Part shown: positions 24,421 to 38,349 of the stretch, piece by piece
Layout of the letters: each line of letters starts with the position of its first letter
Numbering within the stretch: position 1 is the first letter of the stretch
Assembly (NCBI RefSeq): GCF_026212465.1
Contig: NC_080056.1
Coordinates: forward strand, 8,747,517 to 8,811,516
Length of the DNA stretch: 64,000 nt
Source: Amaranthus tricolor
Lineage: Eukaryota > Streptophyta > Magnoliopsida > Caryophyllales > Amaranthaceae
Direction: 5' to 3'
Notes under the pieces: generated by a model
What the model was told of the DNA's origin: nothing
Database searches by the model: none
The model's input: the letters and a program-made list of their open reading frames with translations, nothing else
Position numbers and translations under genes: made by a program

Positions 24421-25739
24421 TAATCGAGATCTTCCTCCGCCTTCACATTAAGGATAAGCAAACACTACATCTACAACTTTATTTTTAAGTCCATTATAAA
24501 TAGAAACAGAGAGGAAAGAGCAATGTCACTATTATTGATCAATGATTAAAGAGTACAAGTACTCTTATGTTCTATTAGAACCATCATGTTGCATTGAATA
24601 AGAGTACTTGTATTGCGCAATGTTTTAACACTATTACTGATAGTTTTATTGATTATTCATTTATTGTTTGAAATTAATCCATAGAATGATAGAATAATAC
24701 CATTTTATTAAACGTCATTTTAAAAATTGTGAAAATCGAACTATAATTAGATAGAAATTGATCAGTTTAAAGTGAAAATTGATCGTTTATAGGTCCAAAT
24801 TTTTGTGATAAAACATTTGATCAGAATAAGAGAATGTGTATACATTCCTCCAAAAAAAATCTCGTGAAACTATTTAAAATGGTGAGAAGTAAAAATTGTG
24901 TTACACATTAAGCTTTTGAGGTGCATATTTCAGTGGCGTTGTGATAGTAAATTATCTATTAATCAAACACTAACAATACTTTTGTGGACGCTAAAATTTA
25001 TGTTAAATATGAAATTATTAATATATCAAGAATAAACTATCTAATTCTTACATATATACATGATAAAATCATAAAAACTGTACACATATTATATAAAAGT
25101 TAATTATAATCCCTATCTTTTGGCTAACTTCTTCACGTAAATAGAATATATATTTTAAAAAAGATTAAGGATAGGATTAATTTTGGCAAAAACCATAAAA
25201 AGGATCTACTTTTTGACTTAATTGAAAAAATATAAAAGTATTCCCACTCATCATGATTTAAATGTTCTCTCTTTCAAAAATTTCAAAGTATTCGATTATC
25301 CACCACACAAAACCATTAAATAAAAAATATAATTTTGAAAGGAAATTCTTGTAGTAATGCTCAAAAAAGAATGAAAAGGCCAAAAGATTAAAAAAAAAAG
25401 GTGATGGCAACCGTATTGCAATCACTTGGTATTTGGTAATCTCCAGCTATCTAAATATTCTTGTCATCAATTTTTATTTTGTTTCATTTTTTATGTTGAA
25501 ATGTGCATTTGATTGTTTTCTAATACTTTTATGAAACAAAATTAAATTACCATATTTTTATTTATTTACATTTGTCCTGTTTAGTGGCTATTATGGGCTC
25601 TAAATTAAAGGGTTCAATTTAAGTTCATATCCGACTAAAAACCTAAGGCGATCAAGACTCAAGACTCTTAAATTCTTGTTTAAAAATTATATATTTAATT
25701 TTTTTTTTTGAAATAAGGCAACATATTATAAAGATAAAA
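24421..25739. other. Gene-free stretch
   Basis: AT-rich sequence without splice-consistent ORFs. AAGAGTACTTGTA-type words recur around 24550-24615 in inverted form. No feature can be named. Confidence 0.4.
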
Positions 25740-25779
25740 TAAGTTTAGTGTACATCATAAGAGAAAGAACAATTCTTAT

Positions 25780-26250
25780 GGTCCTCCATGAAAGGAGGAA
25801 GAGGAGAAACTACAGAAGCAAATAAAGAGTCTAAGGATACATCTTCATAAAGAAATAATTGACTGAAATCAAAAATGATAGTATCATCTCTAAATATTGG
25901 GGAGGCGATGAGCCTAAAGAGCTTAAGCTATTGGGGGATCTCTTTTCGCGCTTGGTGGGAGAGGTAATCCACAGTATGAACTTCCTTTCTGGGGACATTA
26001 CACACTTCCTTCTTTTGATTCCAGCATGGTAGATCCCTACAAAATGTGCCAAGAAAAGAATATTTGTCCTTAATAGGAGAACAACCTAAAAAACTATCCA
26101 CTGCTACTCTAGAGTATGAGATGATAGTAAACTCGGTCCAAGAGAGAAGATCAACCACTATAAATCCAGTAATAATAGCGAGAATTTCCGCTATGTTCGC
26201 ATCAAGAGCCATTGCAGAAAGGACAAAGGAGGAGTGCCAAGATCAACCAC
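25780..26250 (-). pseudogene. Retroelement RNase-H-like domain remnant (copy 2)
   Basis: On the minus strand, 25928-26212 encodes LAIITGFIVVDLLSWTEFT followed by VAVDSFLGCSPIKDKYSFLG, FCRDLPCWNQKKEVCNVPRK and VDYLSHQARKEIPQ. This is the same domain as the plus-strand copy at 22540-23330 (shared LCHxxR/SHQAR, RDLPxW, KEVC). It is an isolated C-terminal domain without a reverse transcriptase, and it has no start context. The phrase AGATCAACCACTATAAATCC occurs twice (about 26150 and 26240), a local duplication. Confidence 0.7.
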
Positions 26251-26460
26251 TATAAATCCAATAATAATAGCTGAGAAATGATTAATAAGCCAGGGTGGAA
26301 GGGTTGATAATAGTCTGATCTAATAAAATGACTCAAAAGTTTTTAGGGAGGCTTAAGTCTTTCGACCTTATGGAAGATCTGCCTTTGATCTCATTAACGT
26401 TGTCATATTTTTATATATGGAAAATTAGACATTATATCACATCCATTTTTTTAATATTAC

Positions 26461-26502
<42 letters not shown>

Positions 26503-26504
26503 TT
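26461..26504. repeat. (TAA)n microsatellite
   Basis: About 14 uninterrupted ATA/TAA triplets. Confidence 0.95.
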
Positions 26505-28144
26505 TTTTTATGAAACTGCATTCAAAATTATAGAAAGAAACTTTTACAAGATATTAATTAGGAGCCGAGGCAACAAATTGAGCACTCACACCTTTTATGT
26601 AATTTAATCCTTTAATATAATATATTTCTTTTCATTTTCATATTTTTATCACTTATTTTTGTTTGATGCTCCCACGATTTACTAAAAGAATTAAATCTAT
26701 CACAAGATATAAACAAATCAAAATCAAGAGATAGAGCTGTAACGTATTATTCCTACCATGTGAAACTTATAGTTTGTCATCTACTAAATGAAGATCTTGT
26801 ACGTCACCTTAATTATTCATTATGGAGCGTCAATACAGTAAGATACTCTCATACGTACTTGCATGTATATATCCTATATGTCTACATGTTAAAATACATT
26901 TCAATTACATAAAGTAGTCGAAAATTATTTCAGTTATCTATGTGTACTTGTTAATTTTTGATAAATGTACGAAATATTTTAATTCAATTATTATTATTGG
27001 AATCATTAAATAAAACTAAATTGATAATGTAATTGAATATATTTTTATAACATAGAATATTTTTATAATTATGATCAAGAATATCTTGCTTAATATTAAT
27101 GATTAATAGAAAAGAAATATCTACTAATTTGTTAAATATTTTTTTATCTTTTTTACCCTTAGGATTTTTAACAAGATATAAGTAAATATGGTTGCAACAC
27201 AAGTTATTGTGATTAACGACTCAAGTATATAGATGATACTTGATAGAGAATATTGTTATCTTATCATCAAGAATATTTTTCCTGATATCAATTATTGAAA
27301 CAAATGATATTCTAATTAAATCTACAAATTAAGAAATTACCCGTGTTTGAAACATGGTGACATTCAATATCCACATTTGCAAACTCATCAGCATCTTTTG
27401 CCTCATTAGCCTTCATCTTTCTAAAATTGAGAAGCTTCTTAACATTCAATACCAAAAAAAAAAAAAAAAAAAAATCTACTAAGAAGCTTCCATATCCACA
27501 TTTGCAATACCATTACCTTTATTTATTTTGAATATAATTCCAAACCCAATAGAGATAGAGTCATCAACCAGTATACAACATAAATTAAAATTCCGGTGAA
27601 TAGGATAGCACACAGATTATGCCCTTTGTCCCTTCCAAGGAGAGGGCAAGATCCAAACCCAAAACTATAGCAAAACAAAGTACATTTTAGTTCACAAAAT
27701 CACAAAAGCCATATTACAAATTTGGATCTAAAGTTACATGGATACTAAGGGAAACTTACGAAAAATAATAGATAAATTCATGTTTGAAGAAAATTAATAC
27801 CTTTGCAACAAACAAATTAATGTTGGGTTTGAAATTTAATTCGAATGCTTGGTGGTGAAAAAATTAGGGATATTTCAAACATGTTTGTTTTGTCAAATTA
27901 TGTGAGAAAAAATGTTAACCTTTTAAATTTCCATTCCCCATCAAATTGTGGGACTTCAAATTCCCTCCTTCATTACATTTTTCTTTTGTTATATTATTAT
28001 TTGTAGAGGATTTAAGTTGATCCTTTAACCTTTTTTAATTTTCTATTTGATAATGTACATTGTTTTACCATCTCGTTCTCATGTGGTCTCTTTTATTTCT
28101 TTAATTTTTATATAATATTTAATTGAGACAAGAGCTACTTTTAT
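26505..28144. other. Gene-free stretch
   Basis: No supported gene. ATATCCACATTTGCAA occurs at about 27369 and 27491, flanking a 20+ bp A-run (about 27451-27473). The minus strand at 27360-27450 reads KANEAKDADEFANVD, which I could not assign to a family. Confidence 0.4.
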
Positions 28145-29814
28145 GATAGACAGTCTCTCAGTGAGATGATAGGTCGTTTATGTACTACCAAACAATTCCT
28201 GATATGCAACTAGTATAGCAGCAGTTAGGGTCGAATCCACAGGGAACAATGTAGTAAATGATTATTTTCCGGCTGCCAATTGATCCTAAGTAACACACAA
28301 ATTTGGAGAATATATGTCTAAACTAACTAAATGACTAGAATACAAGCAATTAAATTAGAAAGGTAAATCAATAATATTAAAATATCTAGGGATAAACTTC
28401 CCCACTAGCATGATATGATGACAATGAGATCCTACTACCCCTACGACAATCATAACCAAGTTCAATAGGACGAATACACCATTAAAGATACTAATAACTC
28501 CTTTCGAAGACTATTAGCTTTACTACCATACTATCAAACCTATTTTCATGAAATCAAGTATAGTAATGACATTGAGCATAGTATTCTATAAGATCCAACA
28601 ATCAAATCTATCTATTCTCATGAAGATTATCAAGCCCTTGATCTAAAAGGCAATTCATTCAACTCTAACTTTCGTTAGCAATTGAATGAATCGTTAACCA
28701 CACTTTCCAAAATTTCTATTGAAAATACATGAGTTAACTAGCATAAGAAACCAAGCATGAACAAGGATTATGCATAACAAAAAGGGATTCGGATTCAATA
28801 ATTCATCATTAACATCATGGCTAGGGTTCCATCTAACCCTAGATTAAGAAACTACTCATACATATCAATTGCAACAAAACAAGAATTAATTAAAGAAAAC
28901 ATGATTAAAAGTAATAACAAGGAAAGGATAAAGAATTAATACTTGAAGTTGAATACCAAAGGATGAACGAAAGTAATCGAAAGTTACAAAGTTTTTTCTC
29001 CAAAAGTGAAGAGTTAATAGTATCTAAAAAACAGAGAAGAAAAATGTTGCTTGCCATGCCCCCCTTGTTGCATTCCTCATCATAAAGTAAAAATCGTGCG
29101 GAAAAACGGTTATTAAAGCAGGACCAGACCGGGTTTCTGGAAGACAGGACCGGGTCCGTGTGCTGGGAGTTTTCCAGAGAGCAGAAATCGTAGGACCCGA
29201 CCGGGTTTAAGTAAGACCGGACTGGGTCCGTAAGCTGAACATTCATGCAAGTGATTATTGACAGACCCAACCGGGTTTAACCCGACCGGATTTAGAGTAT
29301 ACCCGACCGGGTCCTGGGCTTTGAGGCTTACACTCCTATTTCTCACTTGAAATCGCTCGGGTATGAAAATACTCGCCCAGGCCCATCATCTTGTGCTTAC
29401 TTTTCTTCATTAGAACACGGCAAAAGTACAAACGAGACCCAACGGGACTAAAGCATATCCGAATGGAGCCGTGAGCTCACAAAAGTGCCGTAGTGCGGTC
29501 TCGAACTCTGTCAAATCTCGAAGCACGCATTCTAATGCTCAGGAGTGATCCGCTTCCAATACAAGAGTGGAGTAAAATGGCCTGAAATAATCAAAGACAC
29601 ACGAAAATTCCAACCAAGCGTAAAACCACATGGAAAATGCGAAATCACACATCAAAATGCCATAAAATGCAAGGGAAATGAGCATAAAAATATAGTACAA
29701 AATGCATACATCATGAGACAACCTCAAATAATGAGTTATATTCTCATAATAGTATGTATGAGATGGACTATTTATACATGTATGAGGTACATCTCTCGGT
29801 GAGACTGTCTCATA
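28145..29814. mobile_element. 1.67-kb terminal-inverted-repeat element, non-autonomous
   Basis: The left terminus GATAGACAGTCTCTCAGTGA and the reverse complement of the right terminus, TATGAGACAGTCTCACCGAG, are inverted copies of a GAGAC(A/G)GTCTC end that recurs elsewhere in the window. The interior contains GGGTCGAATCCACAGGGAAC (a common plant repeat phrase) and a block at 29120-29320 with about ten ACCGGGT/GACCGG words. There is no transposase ORF. TTTATG flanks both ends as a possible target duplication. Confidence 0.5.
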
Positions 29815-30257
29815 CATTTATGTTTTGGCAGAACTCATTTGAATGGTTTTGAGTTGTTGATTATTGCAATGCGTGGGAATTTGTTTGCATTAAAAGAAAT
29901 TCAATTTATCTACGGTACAAATATAACATCAACACTTTTTTAAACACACTGACGCACTCTTAATATACTCGGAATGCAAGAGCTTTCCGAATTTATTTCT
30001 AAAAATGTTTTAATTAGCACTTGAATAATACACTTAAATAAAATAAAAAAGAAATTGTGAAAATTGCAAAGCCATTTAAACTGGAATAAGTAAATTAAGA
30101 ATAAAGATGGGCATGTACACAAGGAAGCGTGTACATCTAGTTTTTGGATTGGAATATTAAGAGAGAAACAATAATATGTCTAAAAAGCTAGGGGCTGTCT
30201 GCAATAACCAAATAAAAAGATAGACATGGCCTAAAGAGCAACATATCCAAATCTTTA

Positions 30258-30265
30258 TTGGAGGA
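30258..30265. repeat. hAT target-site duplication, left
   Basis: TTGGAGGA, identical to 34929-34936. Confidence 0.9.
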
Positions 30266-30276
30266 TAGGGCTGTAA

Positions 30277-30655
30277 ATGTGGTCAGAAACCTGTTTTACC
30301 GACTTGTTACCGACCGATACCGAACCCGTTTTTGACCGAATACAAGTGACCAGATACCGACCGCTAACGAACCCGAATGGTGACCGAAACCGTTTCCGAC
30401 CTGTTTTACACATACCGAAACCGACCGGTACCGAACCTGTTTTAAACCGAAAACCGTTTTCGACCTGTTTTTATCATACCGTGACCGACCGATACCGAAC
30501 CTGTTTTCAGACCGAAACCTGTTTTCGACCCGCTTAATACCCGTTTTTAACCGACCGTTTTTGACCGAATCTATATTGTACCGAACCTGTATTATACCGA
30601 ACCTAGAACCTGTTTTGTACCGAACCTGTTTTGGACCGAACTTATCTACATAATT
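30277..30655. repeat. hAT left subterminal repeat array
   Basis: A degenerate short-period array of ACCGACCGATACCGAACC-type words, alternating with CCTGTTTT. It corresponds in position and composition to Ac-type transposase binding arrays. Confidence 0.8.
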
Positions 30656-31187
30656 CTTCTAAGTTGTCAAAATATAATAAAATTTTATATAAAATAATTA
30701 AATTAAACTTAATTATATTATTTCTATATGATGAAAATTAAATTAAATATAAATTTTTATAAAATAAATATATAAATTATAAGTTAATATATATTAACTC
30801 AGTAATTTAGTAAAGCCTTTTTCTTTTCTAAAAAATTAAGTATAAATTTTACAAAACTCAGAAATTGCAAAATTGCATAAACATAGTTCATACTTTGCAA
30901 CCAATATAAGTACCAAGTTCAGGTTAATTTGCTGACTAATTAATACTGTATTAAAATCAACATATAACAATATAAACCAATACAAAATATTAACCTATGA
31001 AATTGATAAACCACTTTCATTTCATTTAATAGTTTAGACGAAATTTAAAATAGATCCATTACATTTTTTCCCTACCAATAATATAAACATCAATAATCCT
31101 AACTACACAAAAAGTCTTTTCCAAATTTTAGTTATGCATAAGAAATTGCAAAAGTATAACTCATTTCATCATTTTTCTTTAATTTTC

Positions 31188-33250
31188 TCAGAAGTATAAC
31201 TCATTTCATCACTTTCATCTTCTTCCTCCTCTTCCATCACCACCTTAGATCTCCTGCTCCTAATCCTCAATGCGACACCGCCTTTCAATAATCTGTAAGG
31301 AACTGCTCCACTAAACTTAGTGTACCTTAAGATCATATAAAAGTAACAACTTTCAGATACTGAGTATTATGATTAAGAGCATGAGATGGAAAAACGACAG
31401 AAAGTTATAATAAATAAAATAAAATAAATATAAATTAATTATAAAATATAAATTGGGCGCTCAGATATGATAATTTGGTAAAAAACCCAATTACAAGAAA
31501 AAAATCTTCATAGAGCACTACACTTACCTGAAGCATTATCATCATGATCAGTGTTATTTTCCTCAATAACACTTAATATCTCCTTAAAAACGACTTTAAA
31601 AACATCAAGAAGATAAACAGTACATTTGAACATGAACATTCATCATACAAAATACCTGATTTTATTTGCCAACATGAACATGAATCTAGCAACTGATTTA
31701 GCAAATTAACCCAAACATTCATCATACGAACAAAAAAATAGAAAACAACCCACCTATGACATGTCTCCAAAGCAAAGCACGCTTAAATCCCAACAATTAT
31801 ACAATTATACAGATATCTCCAAAGCAAACAAACTAATTACAACAATTATACAGATGACACACTTAAATCCCAAAATGATGATAAACCCAATCACAATTTC
31901 CACGTAAAGCACGCTATAACCACCTATGACATGTCCAACAGCTTAATGAATGAAATTCAAAACAACAAAAATAATAATAAAACTCAATCAAGATCAAAAC
32001 TTGCAAACAATTAATTAAAAAAATAAAATTTCAATTCCAATTATAACCATATAATCAACACAAAATCAATCAACTCAGGATAGAAAATTATCCGAAAATG
32101 CAGCATTTAACAATGAAATTATCCGAAAATGACAAAAAATTGTAGGAAAAAAAAAACAGGATAGAAAATCAATACTTGAATGAAAACAATTATAAAATTT
32201 GAATCTTACAGTGAAATGAGTGGAAAACTGCAGCTCCGTCCGAAGAAACAAAACCCTAACAACAAAATCTGAATAAAATGAAATCTCCATCAAAATCAAA
32301 AACTGAAATCAATAACAAAAACAAGAACATGAAACCAAGTATGAAAACAAGAATAAGAAATCAAAAATCAAAATAAAAAGTAACCAAAATAAAACCGAAT
32401 GATACTAAAAAAAAAAAGCACAAAAACGCTAATAAAAAGTAACAAGAACAAGAATGAAGAATGAAGAACTAAATTAAAACAAAAACGAAGAATGAAAGCC
32501 AGAAAGAAAGCACAAAAACAAGACAAGAATGAAGAACGAAGAACTAAATGAAAGTCAAAAAAATTCATAAGAACGCAAATAAAATCAAATGAAGATTAAG
32601 AACAACCCAGATTAAGAACAAAGATTAAGAACCGCATTTTATATCTTTAGACCGAACCGAACAAAGATTAAGTATTGCAAAATTAAGAACAAAAAAACTC
32701 CCTTAAGAACCGAACAAAGATTGAGACCGAATAACTGATTTTTGGACCAAGATTAAGAACACGAAAACGAAACAAAGATTAAGAACAAAAAAACTGGAAG
32801 ACTAAATCGAACAAAGATTAAACACGAAAACCAAAGATTAAACACAAAAAACAAAGATTAAATACAAAAAACCCTAAATCTAACCCTAAACGAACACATT
32901 AAACCCATAAAATTAAACACAAAAACAAATCGAACAAAAAAAAAGTGGAACAAGACTAAATCGAACACGAAAACGAAACAAAGATTAAGAACAAAAAAAC
33001 TGGAAGACTAAATCGAACAAAGATTAAACACGAAAACCAAAGATTAAACACAAAAAACAAAGATTAAATACAAAAAACCCTAAATCTAACCCTAAACGAA
33101 CACATTAAACCCATAAAATTAAACACAAAAACAAATCGAACAAAAAAAAAATGGAAGAAGACTTACTTGGACGGTTGGACCGGCTGGAGAGGAGTGGCGG
33201 TGGGCCGGTGGCGAACTGGCTGGAGAGGAGCGGCAGGGATTAGGCGCGGG
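31188..33250 (-). other. Possible transcription unit carried inside the hAT element
   Basis: On the minus strand a GC-richer leader (about 33170-33420) ends at CGTCCAA|GTAAGTC. A short open segment (about 31526-31630, reading KVVFKEILSVIEENNTDHDD) ends at the strong donor CTTCAG|GTAAGT. A further segment (31188-31310) is open in one frame and reads YRLLKGGVALRIRSRRSK then an acidic EEEEEDESDE tail before tandem stops. Phases between these pieces do not join convincingly, and I do not recognise the product. It may be a decayed transposase gene or captured host exons. Confidence 0.25.
32757..33167. repeat. 206-bp tandem duplication within the hAT element
   Basis: Unit 1 at 32757-32962 and unit 2 at 32963-33167 are nearly identical (start GAACACGAAAACGAAACAAA), differing mainly near their 3' ends (GTGGAACAAGAC versus ATGGAAGAAGAC). 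Each holds ACCCTAAATCTAACCCTAAA, a chance telomere-like phrase. Confidence 0.9.
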
Positions 33251-34389
33251 ATTTAGAGAGAGAATGAAAAAAAGGGAAGGGGTTAGGGGACGGCGCTGCT
33301 GAGTATCAGAGAATTAGGATTAAGGGTTTTTAGGTTTTTAGGGAGAGAATCAGAGAAGGCGCGGAGCAATTAGCGAAATACACTTGGGCTTATCAACGGT
33401 TTAGATTAGATCCCTTGATCTAACGGTTCATATTAGTTTTTTTTTTTTTTTTTTTTTTAATATATTAGAGTATGTTTAATCAATGGTTTAGATTAATTGA
33501 TTTCAAAATGAAGGGTTATGATTTATCATGCCTTTTGCCAAGTTGACAATCCATGTATTGAGGTTGTGCACCAATGGGATAATCTTATGTGTTTTTTTTT
33601 TTTTTTACAACTAAATTTTTTTTTTAAATATGAGTAATTCATTGATTTAATGGTTTCTAAATAAACTTCTTAATTTTAATAAATAAACCTCTTTCTTTCT
33701 TATTTCTAAAATATATATATATATACTTCTAATTATGCAACTATTATTTTATTTGCCAAAAAAAAAACAATGTTATAATGTTATTGGTATTTATATAATT
33801 CTATATTGAAATTGAAAAGTCTATAAATTACACCCAAAAAGATAATCGTTAGAATAATTCACGAGTTGATTTATCAAATAGAAATAATTAACATGATATG
33901 ATCAAATATATTAATTAATTATAATCGATTTATCAAGTTGAAAAATTAGACTTATGATCAAATAAATTAATTAACTTAAATCGAGTTGATTAGTTTTCGA
34001 AAACCTCATTTAAAATCAAACATATCAACGTAGATGGATTTACATGTTAACTTGTCATGATTGACTTAGATAGGACGAAATAGAATGAAAAACCAATCAA
34101 TTAACTTAGATCGCTGGCAGCTAGATTGATTAGATAGATTGATCACATTAGCTTAAAATAACACACCCATGGGCTAACAAGGGTCAAGTCGATCAATTAA
34201 CATGTTATGATCTATTAATTAACTTAGACGGAGTTGATTAGTTGAATTTGATGTCATAAAACTCATAACCTAACGACATCTATAAAACTTGATGTGAGGT
34301 TCCACCTTCTATATATCATTCCCATCATGGATAAACGCATGATCAATGACATTATGAGGCAACACGATGCGATTTTTTACCAAATTGGA

Positions 34390-34920
34390 ACAGAATAATT
34401 GGAACATAATTGAACTGAATTAAATCATGGTTTAAATGAATTGAACTGAACCGATATCAACCAAATTAACCGGAATATCGGTTTAACTGAATTGAACCGA
34501 ACCGATACCAACCAAAACTGAACTGAACAGAACTGAATCCCGGTTCAACTAAATTGAACTGAACCGATACCGACCAAAACCGACCGATTGTGACCGACCG
34601 ATTCAGACCCGCATATCGATTGTGACCGACCGATTACCGATTTTGACCGCCCGGTTATGATCTGTATACCGATTACGACCTGCAAAAAACCGTTTTTGAC
34701 CGACCGAATGTGACCTGTTTCCGGTAATGACCGGACCGATAAATACCGGACCCATACCGACCGACACCCGCCAAGGAAAAAAACCGGATTCGACCGGATA
34801 CCGAATAAACCGACCGATACCGACCGGTACCGAAAGACTTATACGACCTGCTTTTGACCGACCGTTTTTTACCGAACCTGTTTTTGACCGACCTGTTTCC
34901 GACCTTTTAACCCGTTTTTA
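34390..34920. repeat. hAT right subterminal repeat array
   Basis: GAACTGAACCGATACCAACC grading into GACCGACCGATACCGACC-type repeats, in an orientation mirroring the left array. The outer part is more homogeneous than the inner part. Confidence 0.8.
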
Positions 34921-34928
34921 CAGCCCTA

Positions 34929-34936
34929 TTGGAGGA
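34929..34936. repeat. hAT target-site duplication, right
   Basis: TTGGAGGA, identical to 30258-30265. Confidence 0.9.
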
Positions 34937-36740
<1,804 letters not shown>

Positions 36741-36767
36741 TAACTCTTCTGCTCCCAATATTTTAAA

Positions 36768-37150
36768 GGGAAAATTGTAAAAAAATTATGTAGTTTTTTT
36801 TTAGTATTGTCTAATGATTTTTGTTTTGTTAAAAATTACATAATAAAAATTTTTATTGTTTGAAGACTACCGCATAATAGTTTTTATCCATTAACCATGA
36901 ACTATGGCTTTGAGCGTTAGAAAGTTTTTTATCGAAAAGTACCTTTAAATTAATAGTCTTTTACAAAGATTACAAGGAAAATATTTTTGTTAGGTATTCT
37001 TTTACAAAGAAAATTTTTTAAATGTAATTTTTGATAAAATAATTGTAACGATTAATAGACAGAAATGATTATACCATAGTTATTTTTAAAAAAAAATCAT
37101 TAGTTAATTAGTTTTTGAAAAAAAATTTCCTAGATAGTTTTCCACAAATT
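36768..37150. mobile_element. Foldback MITE-like element
   Basis: The left arm (AAAAAATTATGTAGTTTTTT..., ATTACATAATAAAAATTTTT) and the right arm (TTTTTTTAAATGTAATTTTT..., AAAATTTCCTAGATAGTTTT) are imperfect inverted copies around a centre near 36930. Coding potential is absent. Termini are approximate. Confidence 0.45.
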
Positions 37151-37915
37151 TTTTCATTTTTAATTGTTGTAACCATAATAGAATACAAAGTTTATGGCAA
37201 TGGATGAGAGATTACGAGAGTAATAAAGCGAAAGCATGGAAACTATAAACATGGATCATCAAGGATTAAAAAAAAAATAACAATTTAAAATGAATGGTAC
37301 GGTATATATATTTTTAGATCTGATTTCATTCTAATCAATATAATGTCATACGCCTTTCTCAAAAGGATATTATTCTTCCATGTTAATTTATAAATGGATA
37401 ACATCCAAACACTAAATTTTCAACTATTATATATAATGACAATAATAATTTTTTTTTTCCAATATAATGTGATTAATTAGTAATGAACTTCAAGCAAAAA
37501 AGGCTTTAACTCATGAGGGTGGTTAAACAAATCAAACAAGTAATCAAATAAGAGGGTCAAATACACATTTAGGAGATTACTATATACTCCATCTGTATCA
37601 GTTATTTAACTTTATTTTCTTTTGGCATGAAGATTAAAAAATTAAATATAATATAATTAAGAAGGAATATAAAAAGTAAAATGAAGAATTTTTTATCCAT
37701 AAATAAAATTGGACAAATTTATTAAAACAAACTAAAATAAAAAAATTGAAGGAATTTGACCGGTGGGTGGAGTAGAGTGGAAAGTGTCGAACAAGCTCTT
37801 GCGTTTTGGGTTTGGGATCCTTCTAAGAAGGTATGCCCATGTCTAGTTTATTCAGTTTGGACTCTAATTATACAATTTATATACCAAGATTCTCGTGAAG
37901 GTATGTGATGGTAAG

Positions 37916-38349
37916 CAGGGCTGGCTCTTTAAAAAGAGCACCATGAGCAACCGCATAGAACCTCATTATTTTGAGTCGCCTAATTTTTTTTAAAAATTAA
38001 TTTTTATTATTTATTAAAAAAGAGCTATAATATAAAAGTGATAACATAATATAATTAATAACAATGATTTTTCATAATTAATGAATGGTCGTTTGTGACC
38101 TTGTTAATAACTGCTTATTTGTTTTTGGGTTATTGGTTTGTGGATATCTTTTGATAGTTTTTTCATCAATAATATAAGTAACTAAATAATGATATTTTTA
38201 AATTTATTGTATTTTCCAAGTTAATAGAGTATATTAGTGTTTTGTCTAATTGATACAAAATTAGTAGTTTAAAAAGGCATAAAATAGATATTTTAAGAAC
38301 TTAATATTTCGCTTTCGCTCAGGGCCTCAAAAATGTCAAAGACGCCTTG
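37916..38349. mobile_element. hAT-type MITE (434 bp)
   Basis: Left end CAGGGCTGGCTCTTT; the reverse complement of the right end is CAAGGCGTCTTT. Flanks are ATGGTAAG and ATAGTAAG (7 of 8 identical), matching a hAT 8-bp duplication. No ORF of note. Confidence 0.65.

Larger units (their letters stand above)
30266..34928. mobile_element. Ac/Ds-like hAT transposon, non-autonomous (4,663 bp)
   Basis: Ends TAGGGCTGTAAA...TTTACAGCCCTA form a 12-bp perfect terminal inverted repeat flanked by the exact 8-bp duplication TTGGAGGA, the hallmark of hAT elements. Both subterminal regions (30277-30655 and 34390-34920) are packed with ACCGACC, ACCGAACC and CCGTTTTTGACC words. This resembles the repeated subterminal transposase-binding motifs of maize Ac. 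No hAT transposase (DDE or dimerisation region) can be read in any frame, so movement would need a transposase supplied in trans. The matching 8-bp duplication suggests fairly recent insertion. Confidence 0.9.

Noticed and set aside
29545..29817. Overlapping ORFs of 85 and 92 codons on opposite strands
   Set aside because: They cover the right end of a TIR element, mirror each other and show no family features.
30277..30537. ORF reading TDRYRTCFQTE-type repeats
   Set aside because: It is the hAT subterminal repeat array translated; the same happens at 34727-34987.
32870..33090. Telomere-like CCCTAAA phrases
   Set aside because: Only isolated, imperfect copies within a 206-bp tandem duplication; not an interstitial telomere array.
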